From assembly GCA_026712905.1 (NCBI GenBank), contig JAPOPM010000048.1, positions 1 through 52,598 on the forward strand: DNA of 52,598 nucleotides, given 5' to 3'. Under the pieces are notes generated by a model that had not been told where the DNA came from, did not search any database, and worked only from the letters and a program-made list of their open reading frames with translations. Origin of the DNA: Deltaproteobacteria bacterium. Lineage in GTDB: Bacteria; Desulfobacterota; Binatia; UBA9968; JAJDTQ01. The translations under genes were made by a program, and so were the position numbers. Shown piece by piece: positions 17,671 to 26,875 of the stretch; the first letter of the stretch is position 1; the number at the start of each line of letters is the position of its first letter.

Positions 17671-18744
17671 CTATGCGTCCGCATTCTCCTTGACTTCCGT
17701 TGCCGCGGCCGGCGCCGATTCGGGGGCGGCCGCCGGGGCAGCGGTAGCAGCCGCTGGTTCCGTCGCGCCCGGTTCGGCGGGTGCTTGCGCCTGCGCTGCT
17801 TCCGGGTCCTTCTCCGCTACCGCTTCGCCCGCCGCGGATTCGGTGGCCGCTCCGCCTTCGACCGGCCCGCCTTGCTCCGCTTCCTCGGCCTGTGCGGCTT
17901 CGGCCTGTGCGGCTTCGGCTTGTGCGGCTTCGGCCTGCGCGGCTTCGGCCTGCGCGGCTTCGGCCTGCGCGGCTTCGGCCTGCGCGGCTTCGGCCTGCGC
18001 GGCTTCGGCCTGCGCGGCTTCGGCCTTTGCGACTTCCGCCTCCATGCGCGCCTGGTCACCGAGCGCCTGGCCATCCCTCACGGCCTCGGCCATCAGGCTG
18101 CAGAACAGCCGGATCGCGCGTATGGCGTCGTCGTTGCCGGGAATCTTGTAGTCCACAAGATCCGGGTCGCAGTCGGTGTCGACGATCGCGATCACCTTGA
18201 TGCCGAGCTTGCGCGCCTCGCGCACAGCGATGGCTTCATGCCCGGGATCGATGATGAACACCGCGTCCGGCAGCTTCTTGATGTCCTTGATGCCGCCCAG
18301 GGCGCGCTCCAGCTTGGCGCGCTCGCGGCTGTGGGCAAGCAATTCCTTCTTGGTGAGGGCCTCGACGATCTTGGGATCGTTGGCCATCTCCTCGAGTTTC
18401 TTGAGGCGGTCGATGCTTTGCCGCACGGTCTGGAAGTTCGTCAACGTGCCGCCCAGCCAACGATGGTGGACAAAGGACATGCCGCAGCGCTCGGCTTCTT
18501 CCCTCACCGAGTCCTGCGCCTGCTTCTTGGTGCCCACGAAAAGAATGTGGCCTCCGGCCGTGATCAAGTCGCGCACCTGGGTGCATACGTCCTTGACCAT
18601 CTTCACCGTCTGCTGGAGGTCGATGATGTGAATCCCGTTGCGCGCCCCGAAGATGTAGGGCTTCATCTTGGGATTCCAGCGACTGGTCTGGTGCCCGAAA
18701 TGGACCCCGGCTTCCAGCAGCTGCTTCATGGATATTTCTGTCAT
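17671..18744 (-). CDS. rpsB: 30S ribosomal protein S2 with long repetitive C-terminal tail
   Basis: A 357-residue S2; the core (about residues 1-232) has all family landmarks: [31 protein letters not shown], the [12 protein letters not shown] segment and [22 protein letters not shown] normal S2 ends soon after; here about 120 further residues follow. The tail starts with an EAAQA pentapeptide repeated nine times and continues as Ala/Glu/Pro-rich low-complexity sequence ending KENADA. The repeat is also a DNA repeat (15-bp units). The tail is predicted acidic and probably helical, then disordered. Function of the extension is unknown. Confidence 0.95.
   Translation of the reverse strand: MTEISMKQLLEAGVHFGHQTSRWNPKMKPYIFGARNGIHIIDLQQTVKMVKDVCTQVRDLITAGGHILFVGTKKQAQDSVREEAERCGMSFVHHRWLGGTLTNFQTVRQSIDRLKKLEEMANDPKIVEALTKKELLAHSRERAKLERALGGIKDIKKLPDAVFIIDPGHEAIAVREARKLGIKVIAIVDTDCDPDLVDYKIPGNDDAIRAIRLFCSLMAEAVRDGQALGDQARMEAEVAKAEAAQAEAAQAEAAQAEAAQAEAAQAEAAQAEAAQAEAAQAEAAQAEEAEQGGPVEGGAATESAAGEAVAEKDPEAAQAQAPAEPGATEPAAATAAPAAAPESAPAAATEVKENADA
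17891..18025. repeat. Nine tandem 15-bp units encoding the S2 tail
   Basis: Nine consecutive 15-bp units (plus-strand consensus tgcgcggcttcggcc) run from 17891 to 18025 with only T/C changes at two positions; a tenth, degenerate unit follows to 18040. Units 4-9 (from 17936) are identical, which suggests recent slippage or unequal crossover. Confidence 0.97.
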
Positions 18745-18867
18745 GGTGCCGAAACCTCGAATGATACGTACGTCAACATACTCTTCTCTCTCGCGTTAAC
18801 CAGTGGGTTGAGGTGACTGCCCCGGCGACCGCGCCCAAGCCACCGGGATGGCGAAAAACACGAAGGG

Positions 18868-18896
18868 CTATTAACAAAATTGGTACGGCCACGCAA
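18868..18896 (-). promoter_or_regulatory. Candidate promoter for the rpsB operon
   Basis: Minus strand TTGCGT (18891-18896), 17-nt spacer, TAATAG (18868-18873). This would start transcription near 18860, giving a leader of roughly 115 nt before rpsB. Such leaders often carry S2 autoregulation, but I do not recognise a specific motif. Confidence 0.45.
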
Positions 18897-18921
18897 GGGA
18901 ATACCGGGCGCCCGGCTTCCC
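18897..18921 (-). terminator. Hairpin after rho
   Basis: An inverted repeat (GGGAA/TTCCC outer and CCGGGC/GCCCGG inner stems, small internal loop) begins 10 bp past the rho stop. No T-run follows, so it may be a weak or Rho-assisted terminator or simply an mRNA 3'-end hairpin. It abuts the candidate rpsB promoter. Confidence 0.4.
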
Positions 18922-18930
18922 GACACGACA

Positions 18931-20301
18931 CTAGGTGTTCATGGATTCCAGGAATTCCTTGTTGTCCTTGGTCCCGCGCAGCTTGTCGATGAGAAACTCC
19001 ATGGCATCCACGACGTTGAGCTGGGACAGCACCTTGCGCAGGATCCAGATGCGGTTGAGATCCTCCTTCGGGATCAGCAGCTCTTCCTTGCGGGTGCCGG
19101 ACTTGTTGATGTCCACGGCCGGGAACACGCGCTTGTCCATCAGCCTGCGGTCGAGGTTGATTTCCATGTTGCCGGTTCCCTTGAACTCCTCGAAGATGAC
19201 CTCGTCCATGCGGCTTCCCGTATCGATCAGCGCGGTGGCGATGATGGTGAGGCTGCCGCCGTCCTCGATGTTGCGGGCCGCGCCGAAGAACTTCTTCGGC
19301 TTGTGCAGCGCGTTGGAATCGACGCCGCCGGAGAGGATCTTGCCGCTCGGCGGCACCACCGTGTTGTAGGCTCTGGCCAGGCGCGTGATGCTGTCGAGGA
19401 GGATGATGACGTCCTTACCGTGCTCCACGAGCCGTTTGGCCTTCTCGATGACCATCTCCGCCACCTGCACGTGGCGCGTCGCGGGCTCGTCGAAGGTGGA
19501 ACTCACCACCTCTCCGATCACCGACCGCTGCATGTCGGTGACCTCCTCGGGGCGTTCGTCGATGAGCAGGACGATGAGGACCGCGTCCGGATGGTTGTGG
19601 GCGATGGCCTTCGCCATGTTCTGCAGCATCATGGTCTTGCCCGTGCGCGGCGCCGCCACCACCAGCCCGCGCTGACCCATTCCGATGGGCGTCAGCAAGT
19701 CGATGAAGCGGGTCGTGTATTCTTCCGGGTCGTGCTCCAGACTGATGCGCTCTTCGGGATAGAGTGGAGTCAGGTTGTCGAAGAGGATCTTGTCCCGCAC
19801 GTTGTCCGGATCGCCGTTGTTGATGCTCTCCACCTTCAACAGGGCGAAATACCGCTCGCCGTCCTTCGGCGGACGAATCTGGCCGGAGATGATGTCGCCC
19901 GTATGCAAGCCGAAACGGCGGATCTGGCTCGGTGAAACGTAGATGTCGTCCGGGCCGGGGAGGTAGTTGTAGTCCGGCGCGCGCAGGAAGCCGAAACCGT
20001 CGGGCAGGGTTTCCAGCACGCCCTCACCGTACACGTAACCGTTCTTCTCGGTCTGTGCCTGCAGGATCGCGAATATCAGATCCTGCCGCCGCATGTTCCC
20101 CGCGCTCTCGATGCTGAAGCCCTTGCCGATGTTGGCCAGCTCGGCGATCTTCTTGGACTTGAGCGAGCTCAGGTTCAAGCCGTTCTGATGCACGGGGTCG
20201 GGTGCGGGAGCGGGAGCGGGCCGGTTTCTGCGGTGGGTAGGTGCGGAGTCTGCCGTGGTGTCGCTTTCCGCCGCTGCGGAGCGCGTCCGAACGTTAGCCA
20301 T
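18931..20301 (-). CDS. rho: Transcription termination factor Rho
   Basis: A 456-residue hexameric RNA helicase that ends transcription. After an Ala/Pro-rich N-terminal extension of about 40 residues comes the N-terminal domain, the primary RNA-binding fold ([21 protein letters not shown]), the Walker A segment APRTGKT with the preceding GQRGLVV, and Walker [16 protein letters not shown] use ATG at 20301, preceded by AAGGAAG; a TTG five codons upstream would overlap that site. A promoter and about 190 nt of leader lie upstream, as is common for autoregulated rho genes. Confidence 0.97.
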   Translation of the reverse strand: MANVRTRSAAAESDTTADSAPTHRRNRPAPAPAPDPVHQNGLNLSSLKSKKIAELANIGKGFSIESAGNMRRQDLIFAILQAQTEKNGYVYGEGVLETLPDGFGFLRAPDYNYLPGPDDIYVSPSQIRRFGLHTGDIISGQIRPPKDGERYFALLKVESINNGDPDNVRDKILFDNLTPLYPEERISLEHDPEEYTTRFIDLLTPIGMGQRGLVVAAPRTGKTMMLQNMAKAIAHNHPDAVLIVLLIDERPEEVTDMQRSVIGEVVSSTFDEPATRHVQVAEMVIEKAKRLVEHGKDVIILLDSITRLARAYNTVVPPSGKILSGGVDSNALHKPKKFFGAARNIEDGGSLTIIATALIDTGSRMDEVIFEEFKGTGNMEINLDRRLMDKRVFPAVDINKSGTRKEELLIPKEDLNRIWILRKVLSQLNVVDAMEFLIDKLRGTKDNKEFLESMNT

Positions 20302-20445
20302 GGAACTTCCTTTCAATTAAGCTGCCGGGTCATCCGTCGAGGGGGGCGAGCATCACCCGCATAGCGGGCAAACCGACTCTCTACCGTATAAAACGGGCCT
20401 GGGATGTAATGTGATAAAGCGGATTGGGCCGGAAATGGGTCACTT

Positions 20446-20475
20446 CAGACTGGAATCACGCCAGACTGGATCACG
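20446..20475. repeat. Imperfect direct repeat in the rho leader
   Basis: cagactggaatcacg (20446-20460) is followed by cagactggatcacg (20462-20475), differing by a single base. A third partial ccagacg lies at about 20482. These fall in the predicted 5' leader of rho. Confidence 0.8.
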
Positions 20476-20492
20476 TCGTTGCCAGACGTTGG

Positions 20493-21464
20493 CTATATAC
20501 TAGGTGATGCAGCCGGCTTTGTCAAGCAGGGCACGGCAGTGCCGTCGGGGCCGGCACGGCGCAAAACCCGGCGGGCCAGGACGACGTCGTCCTCGATCTG
20601 CCGGACGAGTTGGTCCACCGAAGGGAAGTTACGCTCTTCCCTGAGCCTTTCCACGAAAAACACACGCAGCCGGCGACCGTACAAGTCCTCGTCGAAATCC
20701 AGAATGTAGCTCTCGATGGTTCGGGGTCCCGTGCCGAACGTCGGATTCACCCCGACGCTGGTGACGCTGGGCAACCGCCGCCCATCCGTCTCGACCACGG
20801 TGGCGTAGATCCCGTTGGCCGGCACGACCTCCGTCCTGCTGTGCACGTTGGCGGTGGGAAAGCCGATCTCCCGGCCCCGCTGATGCCCCCGCACCACCGT
20901 TCCCTCGATGAAATGGCTGCGTCCGAGCTGGGCCCGGGCGACCTCTACCCGCCCTCCTTCGAGCAACGCGCGTATACGGCTGCTGCTGATGGCATGTTCG
21001 GACTCCGCGACCGGCTCGATGACCCTCACTTCCATCCCCGCGGCCGGCCCCCATTGCATCAGATCGCGGACGGTGCCGGCTCGGTCCCTGCCGAAGCGGA
21101 AATCCTCGCCCACCCAAAGGGCCTCGACTCCGAGGCCGGCCAGATAGCGGTTCACGAATTCATGGGCCGGCACGGCACAGAAACTCGGCGTGAAACGCTG
21201 GATCACCACGCAATCGACGCCCACGCGCCGCAACAGCGCCAATTTGTCCTTGCGCGACAGGATCAACCGCGGAGCGTATTTCGGCGCGAGGAACTTGAGC
21301 GGATGGGGCTCGAACGTCAGGACGACGGAGGATCCGCCCCGCGCCCGCGCGTCCGCCATCACCCGCCCGAGCAGGTCCTGGTGCCCGAGATGCACCCCGT
21401 CGAAGTTCCCGATGGTCATGACGGGACGGTGAAGGGGTCCCTTGACGTGCCGCAGAATCCGCAT
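20493..21464 (-). CDS. ribF: Bifunctional riboflavin kinase / FAD synthetase
   Basis: A 323-residue bifunctional enzyme that converts riboflavin to FMN and FAD. The N-terminal nucleotidyltransferase domain has TIGNFDGVHLGHQ and the later SSSRIRALLEGG; the C-terminal flavokinase domain has EIGFPTANV, YATVV and the SYILDFDEDLYG segment. I take ATG at 21464 (MRILRHVKG), which suits the family; the longer open frame adds an unsupported leader. It follows cpoB by 90 bp and probably belongs to the tol-pal transcript. The rho promoter lies inside its 3' end. Confidence 0.95.
   Translation of the reverse strand: MRILRHVKGPLHRPVMTIGNFDGVHLGHQDLLGRVMADARARGGSSVVLTFEPHPLKFLAPKYAPRLILSRKDKLALLRRVGVDCVVIQRFTPSFCAVPAHEFVNRYLAGLGVEALWVGEDFRFGRDRAGTVRDLMQWGPAAGMEVRVIEPVAESEHAISSSRIRALLEGGRVEVARAQLGRSHFIEGTVVRGHQRGREIGFPTANVHSRTEVVPANGIYATVVETDGRRLPSVTSVGVNPTFGTGPRTIESYILDFDEDLYGRRLRVFFVERLREERNFPSVDQLVRQIEDDVVLARRVLRRAGPDGTAVPCLTKPAASPSI
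20497..20525 (-). promoter_or_regulatory. rho: Sigma70-type promoter for rho
   Basis: Minus strand TTGACA (20520-20525) with exactly 17 nt to TAGTAT (20497-20502). It lies within the last codons of ribF and would start transcription near 20490, leaving a leader of about 190 nt before the rho ATG. The -35 is perfect and the -10 matches four of six. Confidence 0.65.
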
Positions 21465-21554
21465 CGTGCGTGGAGTTTGGAGGGGTGACCTGACCCGCGC
21501 CCTTGCCCAAGGCCTGTGTAACACACAACGCCGAGGGCGATCATCCGGTACGCT

Positions 21555-22445
21555 TCAAGCGTCCAGGGATTGGAGTCTCTCTCGCGCCTTTCCGGCTTCC
21601 TCGGAATTGGGATACCGGTTGATGACTTCCTGGAGGATGAGCCTGGCGTCGACCCGGTTTCCAAGCTCGGCGAAGGCATAGCCGATCTTGAGCCACGCCG
21701 CGGGCGCCTTGTCGCCGTCGGGATAGTTCTTCCGCACCACGTCGAACTCCAGGATGGCTTCGTCGAACTCCTGGAGCGCGTAATGGCTCTCACCGATCCA
21801 GTATTGTGCGTTGTCGGTCAACGGGCTGTTCGGGTGCTTTTCGACGAACTTCTTGAACTGTTCGATGGCGCCGCGAAAGTCCCTTTCCCGCAGCCGTCTC
21901 CAGGCGTTCTCGTAGTCTTGCTGGAGCGTGGGCGCCTCGGTGGCGGGGCGTGGCGCCGGACGCGCCACCTGCGGCGCCCCTTCCGTGGCGGCCGGCGCCT
22001 GAGGCGTTTCGACAGTCGGTTCGGCGCCCGGAGCGCGCGGCGGGGCGCCCTGGAGAACCGCGTCACGCAGAAGCCGAAGCTCGTCTTCGCGCACCTTCAG
22101 GAGATTCCGTTGCGCGCGCACCTCCGACTCGAGGGCCGCCAGCCTGCGGCCGATCTCCCCCGCGTTCGCGGACGCGCCCCCTCCTCCGTTGCGCAGCTCC
22201 TGGAGATTACCCTCGACCGCGTTCAAGCGGTTCTGCATGGCGGTGACCTCCGCCCGGGTATCCGCCAACTGGGTACGCGCCTGCCCGATTTCCGCCTTCA
22301 ACCCGTTGATCACCGCCCACTCGCCCTCGGTCAACTGTGCCTGGACGGCGGGCGCCGGCGCCGCATGATAGTCGACGGTACAGCCCCACGCCGACACAAG
22401 CGACAGAACGACAAACCATGTGCGGGCAACGGTTCGCATGAACAT
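21555..22445 (-). CDS. cpoB: Tol-Pal associated periplasmic TPR protein CpoB/YbgF (lipoprotein-like)
   Basis: A 296-residue envelope protein that in E. coli links the Tol system to peptidoglycan synthesis during division. After the signal sequence comes a possible lipobox (AWGC near residue 25), a coiled-coil region rich in Glu/Leu (residues about 45-130), a Pro/Ala linker, and C-terminal TPR repeats (ENAWRRLRERDFRGAIEQFKKF, then YWIGESHYALQEFDEAI). This is the usual CpoB architecture, except that a lipid anchor is likely here. ATG at 22445 or 22439 are equivalent choices. It lies 95 bp after pal. Confidence 0.88.
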   Translation of the reverse strand: MFMRTVARTWFVVLSLVSAWGCTVDYHAAPAPAVQAQLTEGEWAVINGLKAEIGQARTQLADTRAEVTAMQNRLNAVEGNLQELRNGGGGASANAGEIGRRLAALESEVRAQRNLLKVREDELRLLRDAVLQGAPPRAPGAEPTVETPQAPAATEGAPQVARPAPRPATEAPTLQQDYENAWRRLRERDFRGAIEQFKKFVEKHPNSPLTDNAQYWIGESHYALQEFDEAILEFDVVRKNYPDGDKAPAAWLKIGYAFAELGNRVDARLILQEVINRYPNSEEAGKARERLQSLDA

Positions 22446-22540
22446 ACGGTCCCTGGCAGGACGGGCAGCGCGAAAGGTCGTGGTGTTCGGCGTCACGAAT
22501 ACGTGAACATCATTCGCGACGCGCGACACAAGTGCGGTGG

Positions 22541-23125
22541 TCAGGAAGAAGGCCTTTGCGCCCGAACGACAAAATGCGCCCGTCGGTTCATTCGCCAACA
22601 CTCCTCCGAATTCTCGCCGCAGACCGGAAGTTCCTCGCCGTAGCTGATGGTCGAAAAACGATCCGGCGCGACTCCCAGGGTCACCAGGTAGTCCTTGACC
22701 GCTTGGGCTCTCCTGGAGCCGAGGGCAAGGTTGTATTCGTTGGTGCCGCGGTTATCCGCGTGCCCTTCGATCTCGATTTGAACCCCGGGATGCTCCTTGA
22801 TCCAATCCGAGTTGCGCTGCAGGATCTCGCGCGCTTCGGCGGCCAACTCGGAGCGGTCAAACTCGAAGTGGACATCGGCGAGGACGCCGGTTTGCGGCGT
22901 CGTGCCCTCCTTGAGCGCGTCGAGGCTACCCTGGCCGGTCACTCCCGACCCCTGTTGAGCGAGATCGCCCTCCGTGATCCCGCCGGGTGCGCCCTCGGCC
23001 GGCGCGCCCTCGGCCGCCGGCACGGCCGCGGCCGGTTCTTCCGTATCCACGGGCGGCGCGGCGCAGGCGACGAGAATCATCGGAGTGATGGAGCAGAACA
23101 GCAGCACGAATGCTCTTCTAATCAT
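22541..23125 (-). CDS. pal: Peptidoglycan-associated lipoprotein Pal
   Basis: A 194-residue outer-membrane lipoprotein. The signal peptide ends in a lipobox LVAC (about residue 20); a Pro/Ala/Glu linker follows, then an OmpA-type peptidoglycan-binding domain with VHFEFDRSELAAEAREIL, IEIEGHADNRGTNEYNLALG and the RRAQAVKDYL helix. The short C-terminal tail has two cysteines (PVCGENSEECW), typical of deltaproteobacterial-type Pal proteins. It follows tolB by 70 bp. Confidence 0.95.
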   Translation of the reverse strand: MIRRAFVLLFCSITPMILVACAAPPVDTEEPAAAVPAAEGAPAEGAPGGITEGDLAQQGSGVTGQGSLDALKEGTTPQTGVLADVHFEFDRSELAAEAREILQRNSDWIKEHPGVQIEIEGHADNRGTNEYNLALGSRRAQAVKDYLVTLGVAPDRFSTISYGEELPVCGENSEECWRMNRRAHFVVRAQRPSS

Positions 23126-23195
23126 CGGCTCGGTCTCTCTCTTGTCTTCCCCATTTCTGGGTTTGCGCGGAATTGAGATGTGATGCTGCACGGGA

Positions 23196-24575
23196 TCACT
23201 GCAGCCGGGGTGACCACGACGGATTTGTATCACCTGGGCTGGAGCCTGTCAATCTGCGTTGACTCTCGCCGTCCCGACGCATGGTGTAGATGCGCCGCGA
23301 ACCCGACCGGTCGGAGGTGAATGCCAGAAAGCGTCCGTCCGGGGACCAGGACGGATCCTCGTCGTTGTAGCGCTTGGCGGTGAGCATCCGCAGGTCGCTT
23401 CCGTCCGGCCGTATGGTGAAAATCTTCATCACGCCGTTCGTCCGTCCCGTGAAGGCGATCAACTCGCCGGTCGGTGACCAATCCGGCGACGTATTGTAGG
23501 ACCCCTTGAAAGTGAGCCGTCTGATGGTGCCGGAGGCGACCTCCAGGATGTAGACCTGAAGGGAACCGTGCCGGTCGGACGAGAAAGCGATCCGGTCTCC
23601 CTCGGGGGACCACGTGGGCGAAGTATCGATGCCGGGGTGATGGGTCAACCGTTCGACGATGTGGCCGGAACGATTCAACCGGTAGATGTCGTGGTTGCCG
23701 CGCCGCTCGATCGGCGTGGCAAGATGCTGTCCATCCGGAGACCATTGCCCGCGTCCGTCGCCCCTGGCGATCGCCTTTTCGCCTTTGGTGAGAAGATCGA
23801 AGCCGACAACCTGCCACTTGCCGGTCTTCACCGAAAGGTAGACCAGCCCCTTGCCGTCCCGTCTCCACCACGGGAACATGTTGATCGTCCGGTTGTGGGT
23901 CACCTTCTTCTTCTCGGTGCCGTCGAGGTGCGAGAAATAGATCTCCTTGAACCGGTCCTTCCCGGTGGCCACGTAGGCGATTCGGGTATCGAACACACCA
24001 CGGGTACCGGTCAGCTTCAGGATGATCTCGTCAACGAAACGGTGCGCCATGCGCCGCGCATCCCGGACTTCCCCGGTGTAGGCCTTGCCGACCACCTGAC
24101 TCCGCCGGAAGGTATCGTACAGCCTGAACTCGAACCGGATCTTCTCCCCGTCCAGGGTCCGGAAGCCGCCCTTGATGAGACCTTCCGCGCCGATGGTGGT
24201 CCAGTCACGAAAATCAAAACCACCCAGCCGGATACCGGTCTTCTGTGGATCTTCGATGTAGGCCGATCGGTCGACGATCTTGAACCAGCCGGAGCGGTCG
24301 AGGTCGTCCGCCATGACGTCCGCGATCCGTTCCGAGAGCCTTTCCGTATCCGGCCGGCTCCCCAGATTCTTGAGCGGCGAGACCGCCAGCCGGAAACGCT
24401 CGGCCCCCGGTCCGACGATCAGGCCCGTCACCTGGGCTCGCGCCACGCCCGCCGACAGCCAGCACAGCATCAGGCCCGCGACCATCCATGCCGTCAACCG
24501 GACAAACGCCCGGGCGGCGCCCTTGTCCCGATTCGGTATTCGCCGTACTGACGGCGGTGCCATCGTGCCTCCCAT
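23196..24575 (-). CDS. tolB: Tol-Pal system beta-propeller protein TolB
   Basis: A 459-residue periplasmic protein that bridges TolA and Pal. A signal peptide (hydrophobic stretch near residues 30-45, ending GVARA) precedes the alpha/beta N-terminal domain and a six-bladed propeller with repeated WSPDGR and SPTWSPEGDRIAF-type blades. ATG at 24575 and ATG at 24563 are both plausible; the second has GGGAGG 4 nt upstream. A GTG at 24614 overlaps the tolA stop and is less likely. Blade count and length are normal. Confidence 0.93.
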   Translation of the reverse strand: MGGTMAPPSVRRIPNRDKGAARAFVRLTAWMVAGLMLCWLSAGVARAQVTGLIVGPGAERFRLAVSPLKNLGSRPDTERLSERIADVMADDLDRSGWFKIVDRSAYIEDPQKTGIRLGGFDFRDWTTIGAEGLIKGGFRTLDGEKIRFEFRLYDTFRRSQVVGKAYTGEVRDARRMAHRFVDEIILKLTGTRGVFDTRIAYVATGKDRFKEIYFSHLDGTEKKKVTHNRTINMFPWWRRDGKGLVYLSVKTGKWQVVGFDLLTKGEKAIARGDGRGQWSPDGQHLATPIERRGNHDIYRLNRSGHIVERLTHHPGIDTSPTWSPEGDRIAFSSDRHGSLQVYILEVASGTIRRLTFKGSYNTSPDWSPTGELIAFTGRTNGVMKIFTIRPDGSDLRMLTAKRYNDEDPSWSPDGRFLAFTSDRSGSRRIYTMRRDGESQRRLTGSSPGDTNPSWSPRLQ

Positions 24576-24613
24576 GATCGGACGATCCTTCTTCGCTTGC
24601 GGGAAATAATACA

Positions 24614-25594
24614 CTAGCCACCGAGGTCCGCGGGTCGGAAAGTAATCTCGACCTGCGCGAAGTCACGCACGTAACCCGTCGGCGGCGGGGGCAAGGGGCT
24701 GGAACGGTCCACCGCGCGAACCACCGACTCGTCGAAGGAAGCGTCCCCGGAGAACTTGAGCAGCTTGAGACCGAAGATCTTCCCGTCGACGCCTACGCCG
24801 AACCCCACGGTGACCTCGAGGTCCCCGCGTTTGCCGATCCACGTCCAACGATCCTTGATGCGGTTGAGCATCTGGTGATGATAGGCCAGAAACTCCACTC
24901 CTCTCACGACGCCGCCGTTGCCCGACGCCCCGCTCCCGCCACCGCCCTCCCGGCGCGCGGCCCGCTGCAGCCGGGCACGCTCGCGGGCGACGGCCACCGC
25001 GTCGTCAATGCGCCGTTTCCGAAGCCGTTCCACCAGCTTGGAAGCCGAACCCGCGCCGCTCTTCCGTTTCGGCTCCTTCTTCGCAAGCTTCGGGGTCTTC
25101 TTCGAGGGCGGCTTCCTGGATACCTTTTTCTTCTTCTTGGACGGCTTCTTGGACGGCTTCTTGGCCGCGGTCTTCTTCGGCGCGGGCTTTGCGCGCTTCA
25201 CCACCTTGGGCTTGGGCGTGGGCTTCTTTTTCGGTTTGGCGACCTTCTTGGGCGGCGCCGGTGGCGGGGGCTCGACGACCTTCTTCTCCGGCTTTTCCGG
25301 AGGCGTGGGTTCGGTCAGCGCGGGCGGCTCCTCTTCCTTGGGCGCCGGCGTCTCCTTCACCTGTTCCCTGGGCGCGGCCTCGACCGCCGGAGGCGCCTCG
25401 GCGGGTTTCGGCGGCTCCGGCACCGCCGGCGCGGGGCCGGGGGCCACGAGATCCACCGTGTACACCCGGGGCAGAGCGTCGCGTCGCGCCGTGCTCGGCG
25501 GCACCAACAGCAGCATCGCCAGCAGGACCAGATGGAGGACGCCGGAGAAACAGACCCACCACTTCAATCGGCGGGAGCCGGAGTCGCCGCTCAT
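24614..25594 (-). CDS. tolA: TolA-like envelope protein, TonB/TolA C-terminal domain
   Basis: A 326-residue protein with one N-terminal membrane helix (WWVCFSGVLHLVLLAMLLLV), a long Pro/Glu- then Lys-rich middle (residues about 50-200) and a C-terminal TonB/TolA fold (RIKDRWTWIGKRGDLEVTVGF, FDESVVRAVDRSSPLPPPP). It transmits the TolQR proton-motive motion to Pal/TolB. The middle domain is Lys/Pro-rich rather than the Ala-rich helix of E. coli TolA. I use ATG at 25594; GTG at 25621 is an alternative. It follows tolR by about 70 bp. Confidence 0.88.
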   Translation of the reverse strand: MSGDSGSRRLKWWVCFSGVLHLVLLAMLLLVPPSTARRDALPRVYTVDLVAPGPAPAVPEPPKPAEAPPAVEAAPREQVKETPAPKEEEPPALTEPTPPEKPEKKVVEPPPPAPPKKVAKPKKKPTPKPKVVKRAKPAPKKTAAKKPSKKPSKKKKKVSRKPPSKKTPKLAKKEPKRKSGAGSASKLVERLRKRRIDDAVAVARERARLQRAARREGGGGSGASGNGGVVRGVEFLAYHHQMLNRIKDRWTWIGKRGDLEVTVGFGVGVDGKIFGLKLLKFSGDASFDESVVRAVDRSSPLPPPPTGYVRDFAQVEITFRPADLGG

Positions 25595-25663
25595 CCATCC
25601 GTTGTTACGTCTTCGAAACACGACTCACCACGTCGTCCGTCGGCCATCCCGCGGGGACGGCTC

Positions 25664-26083
25664 TCACGGACCATCCAGGGGCAACGCCATCATGCCGAGC
25701 CTTTCGATGCCGGCGCTCTTGATTTCGCCGATGGCGGCGATCACGGAGCCGTAGAGCACGTCCCGGTCCGCCCTCAGGTAGACGGCCTTGTCGGCATTCA
25801 GACGCCTGATGGCTTCCAGCTTCGTCCGAAGCTCGACCGGGCTGACCTCGTTGTCGTTCAGGTAGACGCGACCGTCCCGGGAAATGGTGACGATCAAGGG
25901 ATCCTCCTGCCCCTCCACCGGCACGGCCTTGGCCTGGGGCAGATTCACCTCCACTCCCTGCTGGATGATCGGCGCCGTCACCATGAAGATCACCAGAAGC
26001 ACCAGCATGACGTCCACGAACGGAGTCACGTTGATGTTGGACATCGGCAACTTGTCTCGTCCCTGGGTGACCTCGGCCGCCAT
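25664..26083 (-). CDS. tolR: TolR/ExbD-family biopolymer transport protein
   Basis: A 139-residue inner-membrane protein with a single helix containing the essential aspartate: SNINVTPFVDVMLVLLVIFMV. The periplasmic domain includes the VNLPQA and YLRADRDVLYG segments typical of the family. It forms the proton channel with TolQ, encoded 29 bp upstream. Confidence 0.95.
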   Translation of the reverse strand: MAAEVTQGRDKLPMSNINVTPFVDVMLVLLVIFMVTAPIIQQGVEVNLPQAKAVPVEGQEDPLIVTISRDGRVYLNDNEVSPVELRTKLEAIRRLNADKAVYLRADRDVLYGSVIAAIGEIKSAGIERLGMMALPLDGP

Positions 26084-26112
26084 GACTCAGCTTTCCTTCG
26101 GGAAACCGCCGT

Positions 26113-26859
26113 TTACGCCTTCTTCGTGAAATGCCGCTCCGCGATATTGAGGAACTCCTGGGTGAAATTTTCCATGTCGGCCGTGAGCACCCGGATTTCC
26201 TGAACGAAATGGTTGTAGGCCATGAGCGCGGGGATCGCCGCCAGCAAGCCCGCGGCGGTGGCGATCAATGCCTCGGCGATGCCCGGCGCGACCGCCTGAA
26301 TGGTGGACGACCGGCTTACGCTCAGGCCGAGGAACGCGTTCATGATGCCCCAGACCGTGCCGAAGAGGCCGATGAACGGCGTCGTGCCGGAGGTCGTCGC
26401 GAGAAAGGTCAGCGCCTGCTCCAACTTCGTCAACTCGACCGTGGTGGCGCGCTTCATGGCTCGAGCCACGTTGTCCACGCCGCTCAAGTCGGTGGTCAGG
26501 TTGTCCGCTTCCGCGGCGTTGCGGCGCGACACCCGCAGCAGCTCTTCGTATCCGGCGATGAACACCTGCGCCACCGGACTGTCGGGCAACTCCCGGCTCG
26601 CCTCGTGGATCGAGGCCAGGTTGCGGCTTTCCCAGAAGATCTCGATGAATCTGTCCGACTGCCGCTTGGCGGTTCGTACGCGCCTGAACTTGTAAAGGAT
26701 GATTCCCCAGCTCACCACCGAGAAAAGAATCAGGATATAGAGAACCGCCTGGACGACCGGTCCGGACGCGGTGACCAGGTCGAGGATGCCGTGTTGCTGC
26801 ATTCCCAAAGTGTCCGGCTGGACCGCAAGCTGGTAAATCGAGAAGTACGGCATCAGCAT
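26113..26859 (-). CDS. tolQ: TolQ/ExbB-family proton-channel protein
   Basis: A 248-residue inner-membrane protein with three helices (about residues 30-50, 140-160 and 175-200) and the family segment TTPFIGLFGTVWGIMNAFLGL followed by AEALIATAAGLLAAIPALMAYN. It forms the stator complex with TolR. The start is ambiguous: ATG 26859 and 26853 are close together, and a TTG lies at 26874. It is the first gene of the tol-pal operon; ybgC is not present ahead of it. Confidence 0.93.
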   Translation of the reverse strand: MLMPYFSIYQLAVQPDTLGMQQHGILDLVTASGPVVQAVLYILILFSVVSWGIILYKFRRVRTAKRQSDRFIEIFWESRNLASIHEASRELPDSPVAQVFIAGYEELLRVSRRNAAEADNLTTDLSGVDNVARAMKRATTVELTKLEQALTFLATTSGTTPFIGLFGTVWGIMNAFLGLSVSRSSTIQAVAPGIAEALIATAAGLLAAIPALMAYNHFVQEIRVLTADMENFTQEFLNIAERHFTKKA

Positions 26860-26875
26860 CCTGCTGCCTTGCAAA

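Noticed and set aside
17891..18040. The regular 15-bp array as a CRISPR
   Set aside because: Repeats are contiguous without spacers, lie in frame within rpsB and encode the EAAQA tail.
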